Source: Brumimicrobium ulvae (GTDB lineage: Bacteria; Bacteroidota; Bacteroidia; Flavobacteriales_D; Crocinitomicaceae). Taken from it: 64,000 bases of DNA. The notes under the pieces were generated by a model, which saw only the letters and a list, made by a program, of their open reading frames with translations, had not been told where the DNA came from and ran no database searches. Position 1 is the stretch's first letter. Each line of letters starts with the position of its first letter. The stretch is taken from positions 62,001 through 126,000 of the forward strand of contig NZ_CANNGT010000010.1 in the NCBI RefSeq assembly GCF_947504225.1, written 5' to 3'. Both the position numbers and the translations under genes were made by a program. Of the stretch, positions 17,301 to 24,779 are shown piece by piece.

Positions 17301-17519
17301 ACAAATACAGTGCCTGTTCAGAATTATCTACTCTTCAAATTGACTGAATTCCTATATAAAAGATCGAAGGAAGGATCTAAAAATGAGGAAATGTATTTAG
17401 ACCTCATATCAGATTTACAGATCAGAAGTCAAAAACTCCCGAAGAGATTAAAGGAACAAATTGTGAAAAATCTAATTGAAAACAAAAAGAAGTTAACAAA
17501 ATACATGAGGTTCGAATAA
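14385..17519 (+). CDS. Metallophosphoesterase fused to a STAND-like P-loop NTPase
   Basis: 1044 residues from the ATG at 14385; the upstream in-frame codons are noncoding in character. Residues 1-260 are a calcineurin-like phosphoesterase with all metal motifs: DFH (9-11), GD (48-49), GNHD (92-95), HH near 219 and GHVH (247-250). Residues about 400-650 form a P-loop NTPase: Walker A GSQESGKKS (408-416), in which Lys stands where Ser/Thr is usual, and Walker B FVFLIDN near 472-478. The remainder is helical, with a Lys/Glu coiled coil near 800-850, and may be the sensor. Such effector-NTPase-sensor layouts are typical of STAND antiphage proteins. Domain calls are solid; the role is inferred. 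Confidence 0.8.
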   Translation: MIRILHLTDFHLNKRTLRDWNDFYKDSFLKKVREFHDKRDIDIVVFTGDLIDKGGKDLKGATNAFELFKKNIIDPIIESLELDISKFIICPGNHDIVRLADDEIDENGLSTTLVTSEKIISFIENTEEFSSYKRIERIKEYKQFEKKLYENTKEEKVQSIFAFSLKFKIGDKTVGISSLNSAWRCYNENDFGNILIGENQLNNNYKFVKDCEIKIALVHHQMDWLAEVEKRTINSHIHRDFDIILSGHVHEGTSNMVTGFTGSCFQNVSPSGLNQIRTDNIHFVNGFTIIDYNESITCHYLKYNHDQKIFVDNTDLVDTGKKTFHKPPTDSMINIENYREAVDNIIEDHYAEMNDHFITGKKNEKEVTVKSAFIYPPIDDGKSIYEEKVSETKFTDIINSSDNMLLLGSQESGKKSLLYRIIVEYVDDYDIYNKIPVFIDFNEVKNKEFITIIKEYTRLNTERVKEILQKGKFVFLIDNLSYHESKNFGTQINKLHKFYKDFSNNRIIGTYEHDSIGILPTEIISYSKIPFSYQFVRGLKTREIKQIMRQWLPSDDVIKNEERLEKLVNTFSSYHLPNNALSVHLYLWCYENSSEKPINQAVLMEIYVDLILEKLNQENIYRKTFDSKNKIQLIAMIAENIIRKEDNRYLLSYSEFHKLIHEYLKNKVGFNYDEDVIIKYLFERKIFTKTIKNEVKFSQVCFLHFFVAKRMQDNPEFKAFILDECRYFNYQKEIDYYTGLVRSDLETFNLMFNRFKKVFEPMEFILKSINPDDYFNVNLTKKNNTAEPLARNIEVAKIKENRPTDEKAEQQLDEQLNRISKIRKESKEIKKIDFDRMLLIMCNVLRNSEGIEDLELKKEAYNEIIKHNITYSILYTQLLIRYIIQHKKLPTNFPPNISLDYLLQNLPYHIQQSLNAHLGTQKLEVVILDKINKDIKGGSNTNSEIENYLSVALFSDIQGDNFDKQLKRLVKSTNTVPVQNYLLFKLTEFLYKRSKEGSKNEEMYLDLISDLQIRSQKLPKRLKEQIVKNLIENKKKLTKYMRFE

Positions 17520-17536
17520 TAATATTAAAGGGCAAC

Positions 17537-17975
17537 AGACAGTCGAGTAAGTAAAGGGATTTTTTACCCCTAAACCTCACACAAAACCATTCATGAACCT
17601 CTCGATTACTCATATTCTATTTAATTTATAATCGTATTCGTGATTGCTTCGTAGTTCATATGGATCTTGTTTTACAGGCGATACGGTCTAAATAAGTATA
17701 GACCAGTTTGTACCCCAATTTCCACTGGTAGAACATATTTGGATATGACTTTGCAATAAACCAAAGCCACTTTATTGCTTTGACCTTGTTTCCTTTGAAG
17801 CGTTTATACTTATTCAAAATCCTTTTGATCATGTGATTATGCAGGTAGTAAAGAATAGGCTGCAGGCTCTCACTACTTTACCTTTCCATTATATTGAATC
17901 CAACCACGAATCTTTGGGTCGAACAAATTTGCAAAATCTTTAATACCATTTGATATTCTAAGTTCTATCAAAAAT
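17537..17975 (-). mobile_element. Group II intron remnant: end of reverse transcriptase/maturase plus 3' ribozyme end
   Basis: On the minus strand, 17975-17876 encodes IELRISNGIKDF-ANLFDPKIRGWIQYNGK, the maturase domain signature (NPKIRGWINYY type). A frameshift and a TAG/TGA follow, after which the next frame continues LQPILYYLHNHMIKRI ... NKVKAIKWLWFIAKSYPNMFYQWKLGY and stops at 17658. Behind it comes the usual tail of these introns (GAGAGGTTCATGAATGGTTT ... ending TACTCGAC near 17537). The RT catalytic domain is gone, so it is inactive. It sits just behind the NTPase gene, marking old intron activity in the cargo. Confidence 0.8.
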
Positions 17976-18069
17976 AAACAGCCCACCTGAGCGAGCTGCT
18001 AAGAATCAAATGAACCACAACGGGCCACGAATCAACCCGTTTGCGTTATTTGTTTCTCAGCTGCATTCT

Positions 18070-18240
18070 TCAAGAAATCAACTTCTCACAAAATCGAAAA
18101 AGCCTTATAAATTTACTTCTTTCGGTTCCTGGAGGCGTTTCAATAATCCTCTGTTTGATTTTCTCCATTTCTGCAGGAATTTCTTTCCTGGGCATTGATT
18201 TAAGAATGCTTTTAATGACTGCGGAATTAATATGATACAT
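18070..18240 (-). CDS. Small basic protein, unknown function
   Basis: From the ATG at 18240 the minus strand encodes 56 residues (MYHINSAVIKSILKSMPRKE ... RSKFIRLFRFCEKLIS), basic and helical. A GTG at 18264 would add eight residues but lies inside a strong inverted repeat, so I prefer the ATG. It follows the 140-aa gene on the same strand and is probably cotranscribed. Not recognised. Confidence 0.5.
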   Translation of the reverse strand: MYHINSAVIKSILKSMPRKEIPAEMEKIKQRIIETPPGTERSKFIRLFRFCEKLIS

Positions 18241-18256
18241 GATATCTGAATTTATG

Positions 18257-18291
18257 TTCGGCACACCTCATCTAATGAGACGTGCCGAACT
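18257..18291. promoter_or_regulatory. Large imperfect inverted repeat between two small genes
   Basis: GTTCGGCAC...GTGCCGAAC with inner CTCAT/ATGAG gives a 15-16-bp stem around a 3-4-base loop. No T run follows on either strand, so it is not a standard terminator; an mRNA processing/stability structure or a protein site is more likely. Confidence 0.6.
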
Positions 18292-18300
18292 GGTTAATAA

Positions 18301-18723
18301 TTACGATTTGATTAATTGGTGAACGAGAACTTGTCTTAATTGCTTGAGAGAGTTCTGGATTCGCTTGTAATTCTCTTCCTGCTGCTCCAAATGCAAAAGT
18401 GATGAAACAGTCTTCTTGACAGCTTGAGGCTTATGAAAAGTGGCGCTGTGTGCTTCAGTGATTATTTTGATGAGGTCATTTTTCCGAATGAAAGGAATCA
18501 CAGATCCTACTAAAGCAACTTGAAATTGTTTTCCTTGATGAAGGGAGTAAACAATCCAGTACAGGTTTTCTTTTTCACTTTCCGAATTGCAGCTTATCAC
18601 AAAGCAATTCGGACATGGCTTTTTGAGTGGTTTTCCGCTGTTTAATCCTTTATTGAGGATGAAGAAGTGGGGACCGGTATACACACCGCCCTCTCGATAG
18701 GTAATCATTTTGAAATTAGACAT
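18301..18723 (-). CDS. Mobile-element-associated protein (resembles DUF6943)
   Basis: 140 residues. The N-terminal 90 residues carry a pattern I remember from integrated elements of Bacteroidota: GGVYTGPHFFILNKGLNSGKP, then PCPNCFVI with two cysteines, then LYWIVYSLHQGKQF and GSVIPFIRKNDLIKII. I believe this is DUF6943, whose role is unknown. The C-terminal 50 residues are a charged helix (LEQQEENYKRIQNSLKQLRQV). It is preceded, on its 5' side, by the long noncoding tract 18724-20640. Family name recalled rather than proved. Confidence 0.65.
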   Translation of the reverse strand: MSNFKMITYREGGVYTGPHFFILNKGLNSGKPLKKPCPNCFVISCNSESEKENLYWIVYSLHQGKQFQVALVGSVIPFIRKNDLIKIITEAHSATFHKPQAVKKTVSSLLHLEQQEENYKRIQNSLKQLRQVLVHQLIKS

Positions 18724-19240
18724 AACTTAGGTTTTAAAAATTAAGTCTTGTTCATCGTCGCTTCGCTCCGCCATGAATTCCAAAAGAAAAAACCAAAGAA
18801 AACGACCAAAAAAGGCCGAAAAAAAAGGAAAAAAGAAAGCCCATTTTTTAGGGCTAAGTAGCAGCTTTGTCAAGGTTTTTGTCAATAAAAAATTTGACTC
18901 CATGAAGTGAACAATGGAATGGATGGCAAATTTTAGAGCTGAGGAGATTTAAGTTGAAAAAAGATAGCCAAAATTATTATTGCAAAACCCGAAGGGCTTG
19001 ACCTTTATAAAGCTGTGAACAGCCCTATTTTTGCTTTTATTTTTTTATTTTTTATCCATAGGGAAATCTAGTCAACAAAACGTTGAATCGAAGGTATAAC
19101 TGTAGAGATTGCTATAATGATAAAACGAAGGGAGAACTTTTGGTTCAAGTGTAGATGTTTCAAAATTATAGCATAACACATAAGATTATGGGAACCATGA
19201 GTGAGCCAAGAGAATAGTTATTGATAAAAGAAAACAGCTA

Positions 19241-19314
19241 CTCTTGACTTCCTACCAACGTAGTATAGTAAGAAAAGCTTTAAGTATTTGCTGCCTTTTT
19301 CAGGCAGCTGATAC
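19241..19314 (+). repeat. Structured repeat, copy 1
   Basis: CTCTTGACTTC at 19241-19251, 32 bases of spacer, then a hairpin (19284-19314): GTAT-T-TGCTGCC, loop TTTTTCA, GGCAGC-TG-ATAC. Confidence 0.7.
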
Positions 19315-19451
19315 CTCCTTGCAAAAATGTTAGTCAGTTCGAAGGAAGAAAGTTTTTCAAGTGTGCTTTTTGATTGATTACGGGTATAATTATGGTTAAA
19401 GGAAATACCTATTATTCAATTCAAAAAGTAACCGTGAATATGAAAAAAGCA

Positions 19452-19525
19452 CTCTTGACTTCAAGAATAATAGATGGGACAGTAATTTAAAAAAAATACC
19501 TGCTGACCGAAGGGAGGCTGGTATT
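19452..19525 (+). repeat. Structured repeat, copy 2
   Basis: CTCTTGACTTC at 19452-19462, again 32 bases of spacer, then a hairpin (19495-19525) whose outer stem is AATACC/GGTATT and whose inner part keeps the TGCTGACC start. Confidence 0.65.
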
Positions 19526-19945
19526 GCCATGCTAGATGCTATTCAACTGGATAATTATAGCCTGGAACTTTTAATATTGTTTTAACGATTTTGCAAAGTG
19601 TCTTATTTATGTAAATCTTCAATTCGGAGCAATTTTGGACACTATATTCATTTAGAACCAATGTATTTAACAATTGAACAGGAAATGGAGCCTTCAGCTA
19701 TTCAATCAGACTAAGTACGGAGGGAATATGTTTTATTTTAGGATAAAGCTAGACACGGAGAACGCGAGCCGTCTGCGAGTGGAACGAAGGGGGGCGCAAC
19801 AAGTGGCTGGGAAGCAGACAGGTTGCAACCTCTGTGCCTTAGCACACGAGGGGCGTTTCCAGTTTTTTGGATTCGAAGGGGTAATGTTTTACAAGGGTGG
19901 GTGTTTTTTTGATGCAATGCAATGGAGACAAAAAAATAAGCCCAC

Positions 19946-20016
19946 GCTTGACTTCTTTAATGTTAAATGGAACGTAGAATTTAAGTGCTTGCTGACCTTT
20001 TTCGGGCAGCTAGCAC
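19946..20016 (+). repeat. Structured repeat, copy 3
   Basis: GCTTGACTTC ending at 19955, 29 bases of spacer, then a hairpin (19985-20016): GTGCT-TGCTGACC, T-rich loop, GGGCAGC-T-AGCAC. The outer stem bases differ from copies 1 and 2 on both sides, keeping the pairing. Confidence 0.7.
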
Positions 20017-20894
20017 CTCTTAGGGTTATGCCAAAAACTGGAACCGCCCCGAAGCCTGAGAGACTTAGCAGGCGAGCCAAACACGACGCTGCGGTGACAC
20101 CCCATTTATAGGGAGAGGGAGAGGATGAGGAACGAGAACGCTACCTCACCTTTAAGGGGTATGGGGTGGCAGAGTAGCAGCAACTGAAGGAGGAGACACC
20201 CACGTGAGAAAAATAAGTGGAATGTGGCGCGCGGAGTTTCCGAGCACGACACAATGGAACGGTAAAAACAAGCCCGTAGTGCAACGGAGCTTTGTATAGG
20301 CTTGTTTTTATATTTTTTGAGCAGGGAGGTGGTGATGACTGAAGACCTTATTTCCTGTTCCACACAATCGTTAGTTAGAACCAATTTATGCGAAGCTAAG
20401 AACCAAAGAATCGTCAGTTGTTGGTAGCGAAGGAGTAACTTTAAGTTTAGGTAGATGTTTAGTCGTGGCGCGTTGGAACGGAGAGGTGATTTATTAAGGA
20501 GTAATCTTTAAATTGAAAGGATTGCGCTTCGCCCCGTGGGAAACGGATAGCTTTTTGAACTGTTTTGCACAGGAACACACTATAACAAAGCGACCTTGGA
20601 ATGCTCTTGGTATAGTGTTGTTTCCGTAGCAAAAACAGGATAAAACTAGGAGGAGTAGACGGATTAGGCGCATGAAAATGGAAAACTAGAATTAGTAATG
20701 ATTTATTTAAATTCCAGAAATATACTTTACTCGAATTTAGAACCGGAAATCAGCATTTTATTTCATTTTTAAATAGTTGCCAGGTTAATTCTTTAAATAA
20801 TTCACCTGTACTATTAATAAAGTCATATATGGTTAAAATCAAATCAGTAAGCAATTCGTGATCAAAAGACCACGAATTGACTACATACACTAAA

Positions 20895-21374
20895 TTAAAA
20901 TAGTGAAAGCTGTTTAACATTTGAAAATAAATCTTGATTGGTTGTGTAATAACCTGCTCGGTATTTTGAGACTTTACAGATTTCTTTCCGTTTAAGTTCA
21001 ATAAGATTATCTGATCTTAAATCTGCAACAATTTTACAAATGCTTGATCTTAGTATACCAGTTTCATTTGCCACCATTCTCATTGTTTTTGGATGTTGTG
21101 AAAATGATTGATAAACCTTTTCCTTTTGTGTTATTAAAACCTTCTTCCTCCTTAATAGCTCATCCATTGAGTGTTTAGGTACTATTTGATTCTTGTAACG
21201 AAAAGACTCTATTTGCCTCTTAAGGTCTCGATATCTGATGATCTGTCTCTCATCAAATATATTGTACCTTTCAAGGCTGAAAACTGGAGTCAAAACTCCT
21301 TCTTTTATTAAACCTTTCACTTCCTGTGTGCTACATTTTAAGAGTATAGCTACCCCTTCTGTTTTTATAAACAT
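20895..21374 (-). CDS. DNA-binding protein with two helix-turn-helix regions
   Basis: 159 residues. The first 60 look like an excisionase/MerR-type reader (MFIKTEGVAILLKCSTQEVKGLIKEGVLTPV ... IFDERQIIRYRDLKRQIE). Residues about 85-140 form a winged helix (VYQSFSQHPKTMRMVANETGILRSSICKIVADLRSDNLIELKRKE, then a Tyr-rich wing). The second part resembles regulators found in mobile elements of this phylum. A cysteine-free, basic, cytoplasmic protein; target sites unknown. The next plus-strand transcription unit is a candidate small RNA about 180 bp upstream of its start. Confidence 0.72.
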   Translation of the reverse strand: MFIKTEGVAILLKCSTQEVKGLIKEGVLTPVFSLERYNIFDERQIIRYRDLKRQIESFRYKNQIVPKHSMDELLRRKKVLITQKEKVYQSFSQHPKTMRMVANETGILRSSICKIVADLRSDNLIELKRKEICKVSKYRAGYYTTNQDLFSNVKQLSLF

Positions 21375-21553
21375 AATTAATTATTTAAAAGCAAGCGCTT
21401 TTAAAAACTCAATGCTTGAAAGCTAGAAGTAAATCATAACATTACTCATATACATTTTTTATAAATAAAAATTCAACTAAATCTTTTCAATAATGGGAAT
21501 CACTTACTGGCAGTAGTGTATGTCATTATTGTGCTAATTTTGTCACAATTTTG

Positions 21554-21583
21554 TTGCGATTATGAAACATCGCTGTATATTTG
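21554..21583 (+). promoter_or_regulatory. Strong promoter without a downstream gene
   Basis: TTG at 21554-21556, 19-bp spacer, TATATTTG at 21576-21583: a full match to the phylum's promoter rule. Confidence 0.75.
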
Positions 21584-21589
21584 TAAAAT

Positions 21590-21683
21590 AAAAGAGGGTC
21601 AGAATCTCTTGAAAATTTACTAAAATCTTATTCATTTAAGTTTTTAAAAGCATATGGAGAGTCTACCAGGGCTCTCTTTTTTG
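21590..21683 (+). ncRNA. Candidate small RNA of about 94 nt
   Basis: The promoter at 21554-21583 would start transcription near 21590. A hairpin (GAGAG/CTCTC with extra pairs, 21657-21676) followed by six T ends it near 21682. No start codon and frame of useful length lies between. The 5' part can pair with itself (AGAGG...CTCTT). It could act on the neighbouring regulator or on the host; nothing in the sequence decides this. Confidence 0.5.
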
Positions 21684-22099
21684 CTTGGGTTAAATACAAA
21701 CTTACTTACTTTTATTGATAGTTTCTCTTATTTGCTTTTCTTTGAATTTTTAGTTATTCACATCTTATAATTAGATATAATAAATAAGTACTTGCTTGTT
21801 TTTAAAAACCCTTGTTATATCAGATGAGTATCAATAAATATGAATAAATATGGACGACCTATAGAGCTTTTTATTTGTTGAAAAGCCGATTTTAAAATCT
21901 ATCAACATTAATTGTTAATAAATAAGAAACTTTAACGTCATTCGTGTCAAAAAACAATGATTTACATCTATTTTAATAGAATTAACCTTTTATTTGTTCA
22001 CTACACTGATTCTATGGTATAGATTTATGGGTGCCATTGTTAGAGCTATTTTAATTCAAGCTTTCCTTCCTCTTTATTGTATCTCAGATGATTGCATTA
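21684..22099. other. AT-rich intergenic stretch, no gene seen
   Basis: About 415 bp of very AT-rich sequence between the candidate small RNA and the next HTH gene. No reading frame, repeat or stable hairpin that I would call. Confidence 0.5.
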
Positions 22100-22303
22100 T
22101 TAATCTTGTTTAGGTTTATTTGAAACGAGCAGTTCCTTAATGTCCACATTGAGAATCTCTGCTATTTTATAAAGGTCTTCAATGCTCGGTTGTCTTTTGT
22201 TTTGAGAATAAGAGTGAACCATGTTATAGCTTTTACCAAGTTGGTTAGCTAGCCATATTTGCTTAATTCCTTTCCTGTCCAAAACCTCTTTAATTCGGTT
22301 CAT
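22100..22303 (-). CDS. XRE-family helix-turn-helix regulator (short)
   Basis: 67 residues, almost entirely one Cro/CI-type domain: IKEVLDRKGIKQIWLANQLGKS, the recognition helix YNMVHSYSQNKRQP, and IEDLYKIAEILNVDIKELL. Stand-alone HTH proteins of this size often control restriction-modification genes (C proteins) or element functions. It is followed upstream by the structured repeat that borders the RM operon, so it may not belong to that operon. Confidence 0.85.
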   Translation of the reverse strand: MNRIKEVLDRKGIKQIWLANQLGKSYNMVHSYSQNKRQPSIEDLYKIAEILNVDIKELLVSNKPKQD

Positions 22304-22405
22304 TTTGAATCCATTTTTTCAGTCCACCAAGATAGGAAAGTTTTTAAGAATACTCACTAAATGAGTATAAATATTATCATTCAGTTTGGGTGGCGGTTGG
22401 GGAAG

Positions 22406-22570
22406 GGCAAGCTCTTTTGGTTTTTCAGGGTTGGCTTTTGTGTCGGCAAAAACCAAATGTGCTTGACCGTGCGGTGGCTTTTCTTTCCGCAAACTTGCAA
22501 GCGTTGGCAAAGACATACTCTTTTGCAATTTTTGGCTTTTGTGGTGGCTGAAGTGAATTGCAAATGTGTA
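22406..22570 (+). repeat. Structured border repeat A (downstream side of the RM operon)
   Basis: GGCAAGCTCTTTT, a variable stem-loop (GGTTTTT...AAAAACC), then AAATGTGCTTGACCGTGCGG-TGGCTTTTC. CAAGC and GCTTG close the stem. A second hairpin (TTTGCAATT/AATTGCAAA, 22522-22564) follows. The same start and end sequences recur in repeat B at 26607. Confidence 0.75.
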
Positions 22571-22575
22571 TGGCT

Positions 22576-23682
22576 TTAAGCGTTGGGATTCAGCAGTATT
22601 TCATTATTAAAATTCAAAATTTGCAAATCAGTTGGTACTGCTAATTTAATTCCTCTAGTTGATAGTCTTTCTTGGTTTAATGATTGATTTAGAATCTCAT
22701 AGTTAGGAATGAATATATCTGAAACAGTATGTATATTGTCACAAACTCTTAATTTTGGTTCTTCGTTGATCGAATACAACCTGTGAATTAAGTATTTGTC
22801 TTTATTATCATTTATAAAGCTCAATTCACCAGAACTCAAAATTATAGGTAATTCAAACTTATAACTAGTAGATTTGGCATCAGAGAATACTACAGAATTA
22901 TCCAAGTTGGTTATTTCAAAATCATAAGGCATTCCCGTTTCTTTACTTTGATTCATCCACTTAAAATCTTTTATAATTGAATCATTTTTCTGAAGTTCAA
23001 AGTATTTATAAAGTAGCTCTTCTCCTTTTAAGCCTGTGTCCTTGAATAGCTTATTTGCTTTTTCTATATCTCTAATTCTTGGAATAACTCGTTTTGATAC
23101 TTTTTCTTCGCCAGTTTGAGAAGCTATTTCTAACTCTTCGTAATATTCAATATTTACCGATTCAATCTTGTTGTTTAAATATGTTACAAGTGGTCTAAAT
23201 TGATTTGTAGTATTATCTATTTGTTTTCTTGCGCCTATGTTTCCAACAATATTTGAAATCTCAATGAAATCAGTTGACCCATTTTTAAATAACAGAAATA
23301 CTAATTCATTAGTGTCAAGACCTAACCATAATAAAAACCAATCATCATTTGGACTAACTTGAATTATATCCCTTATTTCACGTACAACAGAATTAATTCT
23401 TAAGTCACCAACTAATAATTCAGGCTCATTACCTTTTCTTATTTTTGGACTTCTGTATGAACCGTCTGGATTTTTGATATAATCTAATAATGACAATAAA
23501 TCAAATACACGATTTTGATAAATTAACTGTGACGATATTGTTTGGTGTTCTTCGGTTAAAAAACTCAATGTTCCATCAAATAACCCGATGTGAGTTTGAT
23601 TACTTGTTAAACTTGTTCCTAAATCCGCTTCGGATAATCTTTTTATACCAATTACTGAATCTCTATGTACTTGATTTATCAT
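22576..23682 (-). CDS. DUF3883-type nuclease, probable type II restriction endonuclease
   Basis: 368 residues. The C-terminal third has the DUF3883 (PD-(D/E)xK-like) pattern: GEELLYKYFELQ, then GMPYDFEITNLDNSVVFSDAKST, where E/D and SDAK provide the D...(D/E)xK active site, then FELPIILSSGELSFINDNKDKYLIHRLY. The first 220 residues are probably target recognition and show no known motif. It is the last gene of the operon behind two cytosine methyltransferases, one base after the end of the preceding gene, so it is the expected cutting enzyme. The specificity cannot be read from sequence. Confidence 0.78.
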   Translation of the reverse strand: MINQVHRDSVIGIKRLSEADLGTSLTSNQTHIGLFDGTLSFLTEEHQTISSQLIYQNRVFDLLSLLDYIKNPDGSYRSPKIRKGNEPELLVGDLRINSVVREIRDIIQVSPNDDWFLLWLGLDTNELVFLLFKNGSTDFIEISNIVGNIGARKQIDNTTNQFRPLVTYLNNKIESVNIEYYEELEIASQTGEEKVSKRVIPRIRDIEKANKLFKDTGLKGEELLYKYFELQKNDSIIKDFKWMNQSKETGMPYDFEITNLDNSVVFSDAKSTSYKFELPIILSSGELSFINDNKDKYLIHRLYSINEEPKLRVCDNIHTVSDIFIPNYEILNQSLNQERLSTRGIKLAVPTDLQILNFNNEILLNPNA

Positions 23683-23683
23683 A

Positions 23684-24775
23684 CTATAACTTGATTATTT
23701 TTTTATCAAAAAGGTGATGTATAATTGAATAAACTGTATTAACGCTCACAGCATTACCTGCTTGTTTATATAATTGATGATTACTTACACCTGCTTTTGA
23801 CGCGTTAAGACAGAAATCTTCATCAAAACCTTGAAGTCTCAAAGCTTCTAAAGGCGTTAATTTTCTAATTCGATGTTTTGCTTGTTCATCTTTTGGAATA
23901 TCTTTTTCTAGATATTTAGATGGATTTGGATGATTTAGAAATTCGTCAGAGTAATAATTGTCTTGACAAGCTCTGTGCATTTTAACCATTGTAGCAGTCA
24001 AAGGCCTTGCAATAAGTTGATTTATTTCCGATTTAGATTTAAAGTTTTTACTACCATTTGAAAGGATTGTAGGTTTTATTCTTTCTGACAAATAGTATTT
24101 TTCATCTACATTTTTTTCTAGTAGATTGTCTAGAACATTTTTGTATTTTTTTAAGCTTGTTGAACCATTTAGATGAATAGTTGAATCTTTAACAACTTCA
24201 CTGTCTAAATTAACTGGATTATCTATAAGGTCTTTTCTAACAGCGAAAAAGAATACTCTTCGTCTAGTTTGAGGAAGACCAAAATCAGATGTGTTAAAAA
24301 CATCAGATGTTACATAATATCCTGCATCATCTTCAAGTGAACGGATAATCTCCTTATAAGTTCTTCCTTTATCGTGGGTTTTAATATTTCTTACGTTTTC
24401 TAATAAAACGTATTTTGGTTTTTTGATTAATAATATGTCAATAATATTATAGAATAAATTTCCTCTTTTGTCTTCAAACCCTTTCTGTTCACCCATCATA
24501 CTAAATGCTTGACAAGGAAAACCACCAGAAAGTAAATCAAAGTTGGGTAGTGAACCGATATTTTTAATACTAGAAGTGAATTCTTGTATATCTCCAATTT
24601 CTACTTCATTTGATGTGTCATAATTTGATTTATAAGTAAGGGTTGCATACTTGTCGATTTCAGAAAAGCCTACACATTCTGAAATTAAATTATTGTCTTT
24701 ACAGTATAGGTCAATTGCTCTTCTAAAACCACCTATTCCAGCAAATAACTCTAAATGTTTTAATGTCTTTTTCAT
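23684..24775 (-). CDS. DNA (cytosine-5) methyltransferase, second of two
   Basis: 363 residues, complete. Motif I LELFAGIGGFRRAID near the start (AdoMet binding), motif IV GGFPCQAFSMMG with the catalytic cysteine, motif VI ENVRN, motif VIII QTRRRVFFFAV, and motif X near the C-terminus (YKQAGNAVSVNTV). The target-recognition region lies between VIII and IX. It transfers a methyl group from S-adenosylmethionine to C5 of cytosine. It follows the first methyltransferase by 4 bp and precedes the nuclease by 1 bp. Confidence 0.93.
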   Translation of the reverse strand: MKKTLKHLELFAGIGGFRRAIDLYCKDNNLISECVGFSEIDKYATLTYKSNYDTSNEVEIGDIQEFTSSIKNIGSLPNFDLLSGGFPCQAFSMMGEQKGFEDKRGNLFYNIIDILLIKKPKYVLLENVRNIKTHDKGRTYKEIIRSLEDDAGYYVTSDVFNTSDFGLPQTRRRVFFFAVRKDLIDNPVNLDSEVVKDSTIHLNGSTSLKKYKNVLDNLLEKNVDEKYYLSERIKPTILSNGSKNFKSKSEINQLIARPLTATMVKMHRACQDNYYSDEFLNHPNPSKYLEKDIPKDEQAKHRIRKLTPLEALRLQGFDEDFCLNASKAGVSNHQLYKQAGNAVSVNTVYSIIHHLFDKKIIKL

Positions 24776-24779
24776 TATT

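Larger units (their letters stand above)
18724..20894. other. Long noncoding tract with structured repeats
   Basis: Over 2 kb without a convincing gene. Open frames here (for example 19674-20111) run straight through hairpin repeats and have no protein-like pattern. GC content rises sharply at 19.75-20.25 kb compared with its surroundings. The tract contains three copies of a hairpin element (separate entries) and another isolated stem, AAAAACAAGCC/GGCTTGTTTTT at 20262-20310. Confidence 0.6.

Noticed and set aside
19674..20111. 145-aa open frame in the noncoding tract
   Set aside because: It contains copy 3 of the hairpin element, has no protein-like pattern, and its composition follows the high-GC tract.
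20750..21001. 83-aa frame overlapping the end of the DNA-binding gene
   Set aside because: It overlaps a better-supported gene on the same strand in another frame and shows no motif.
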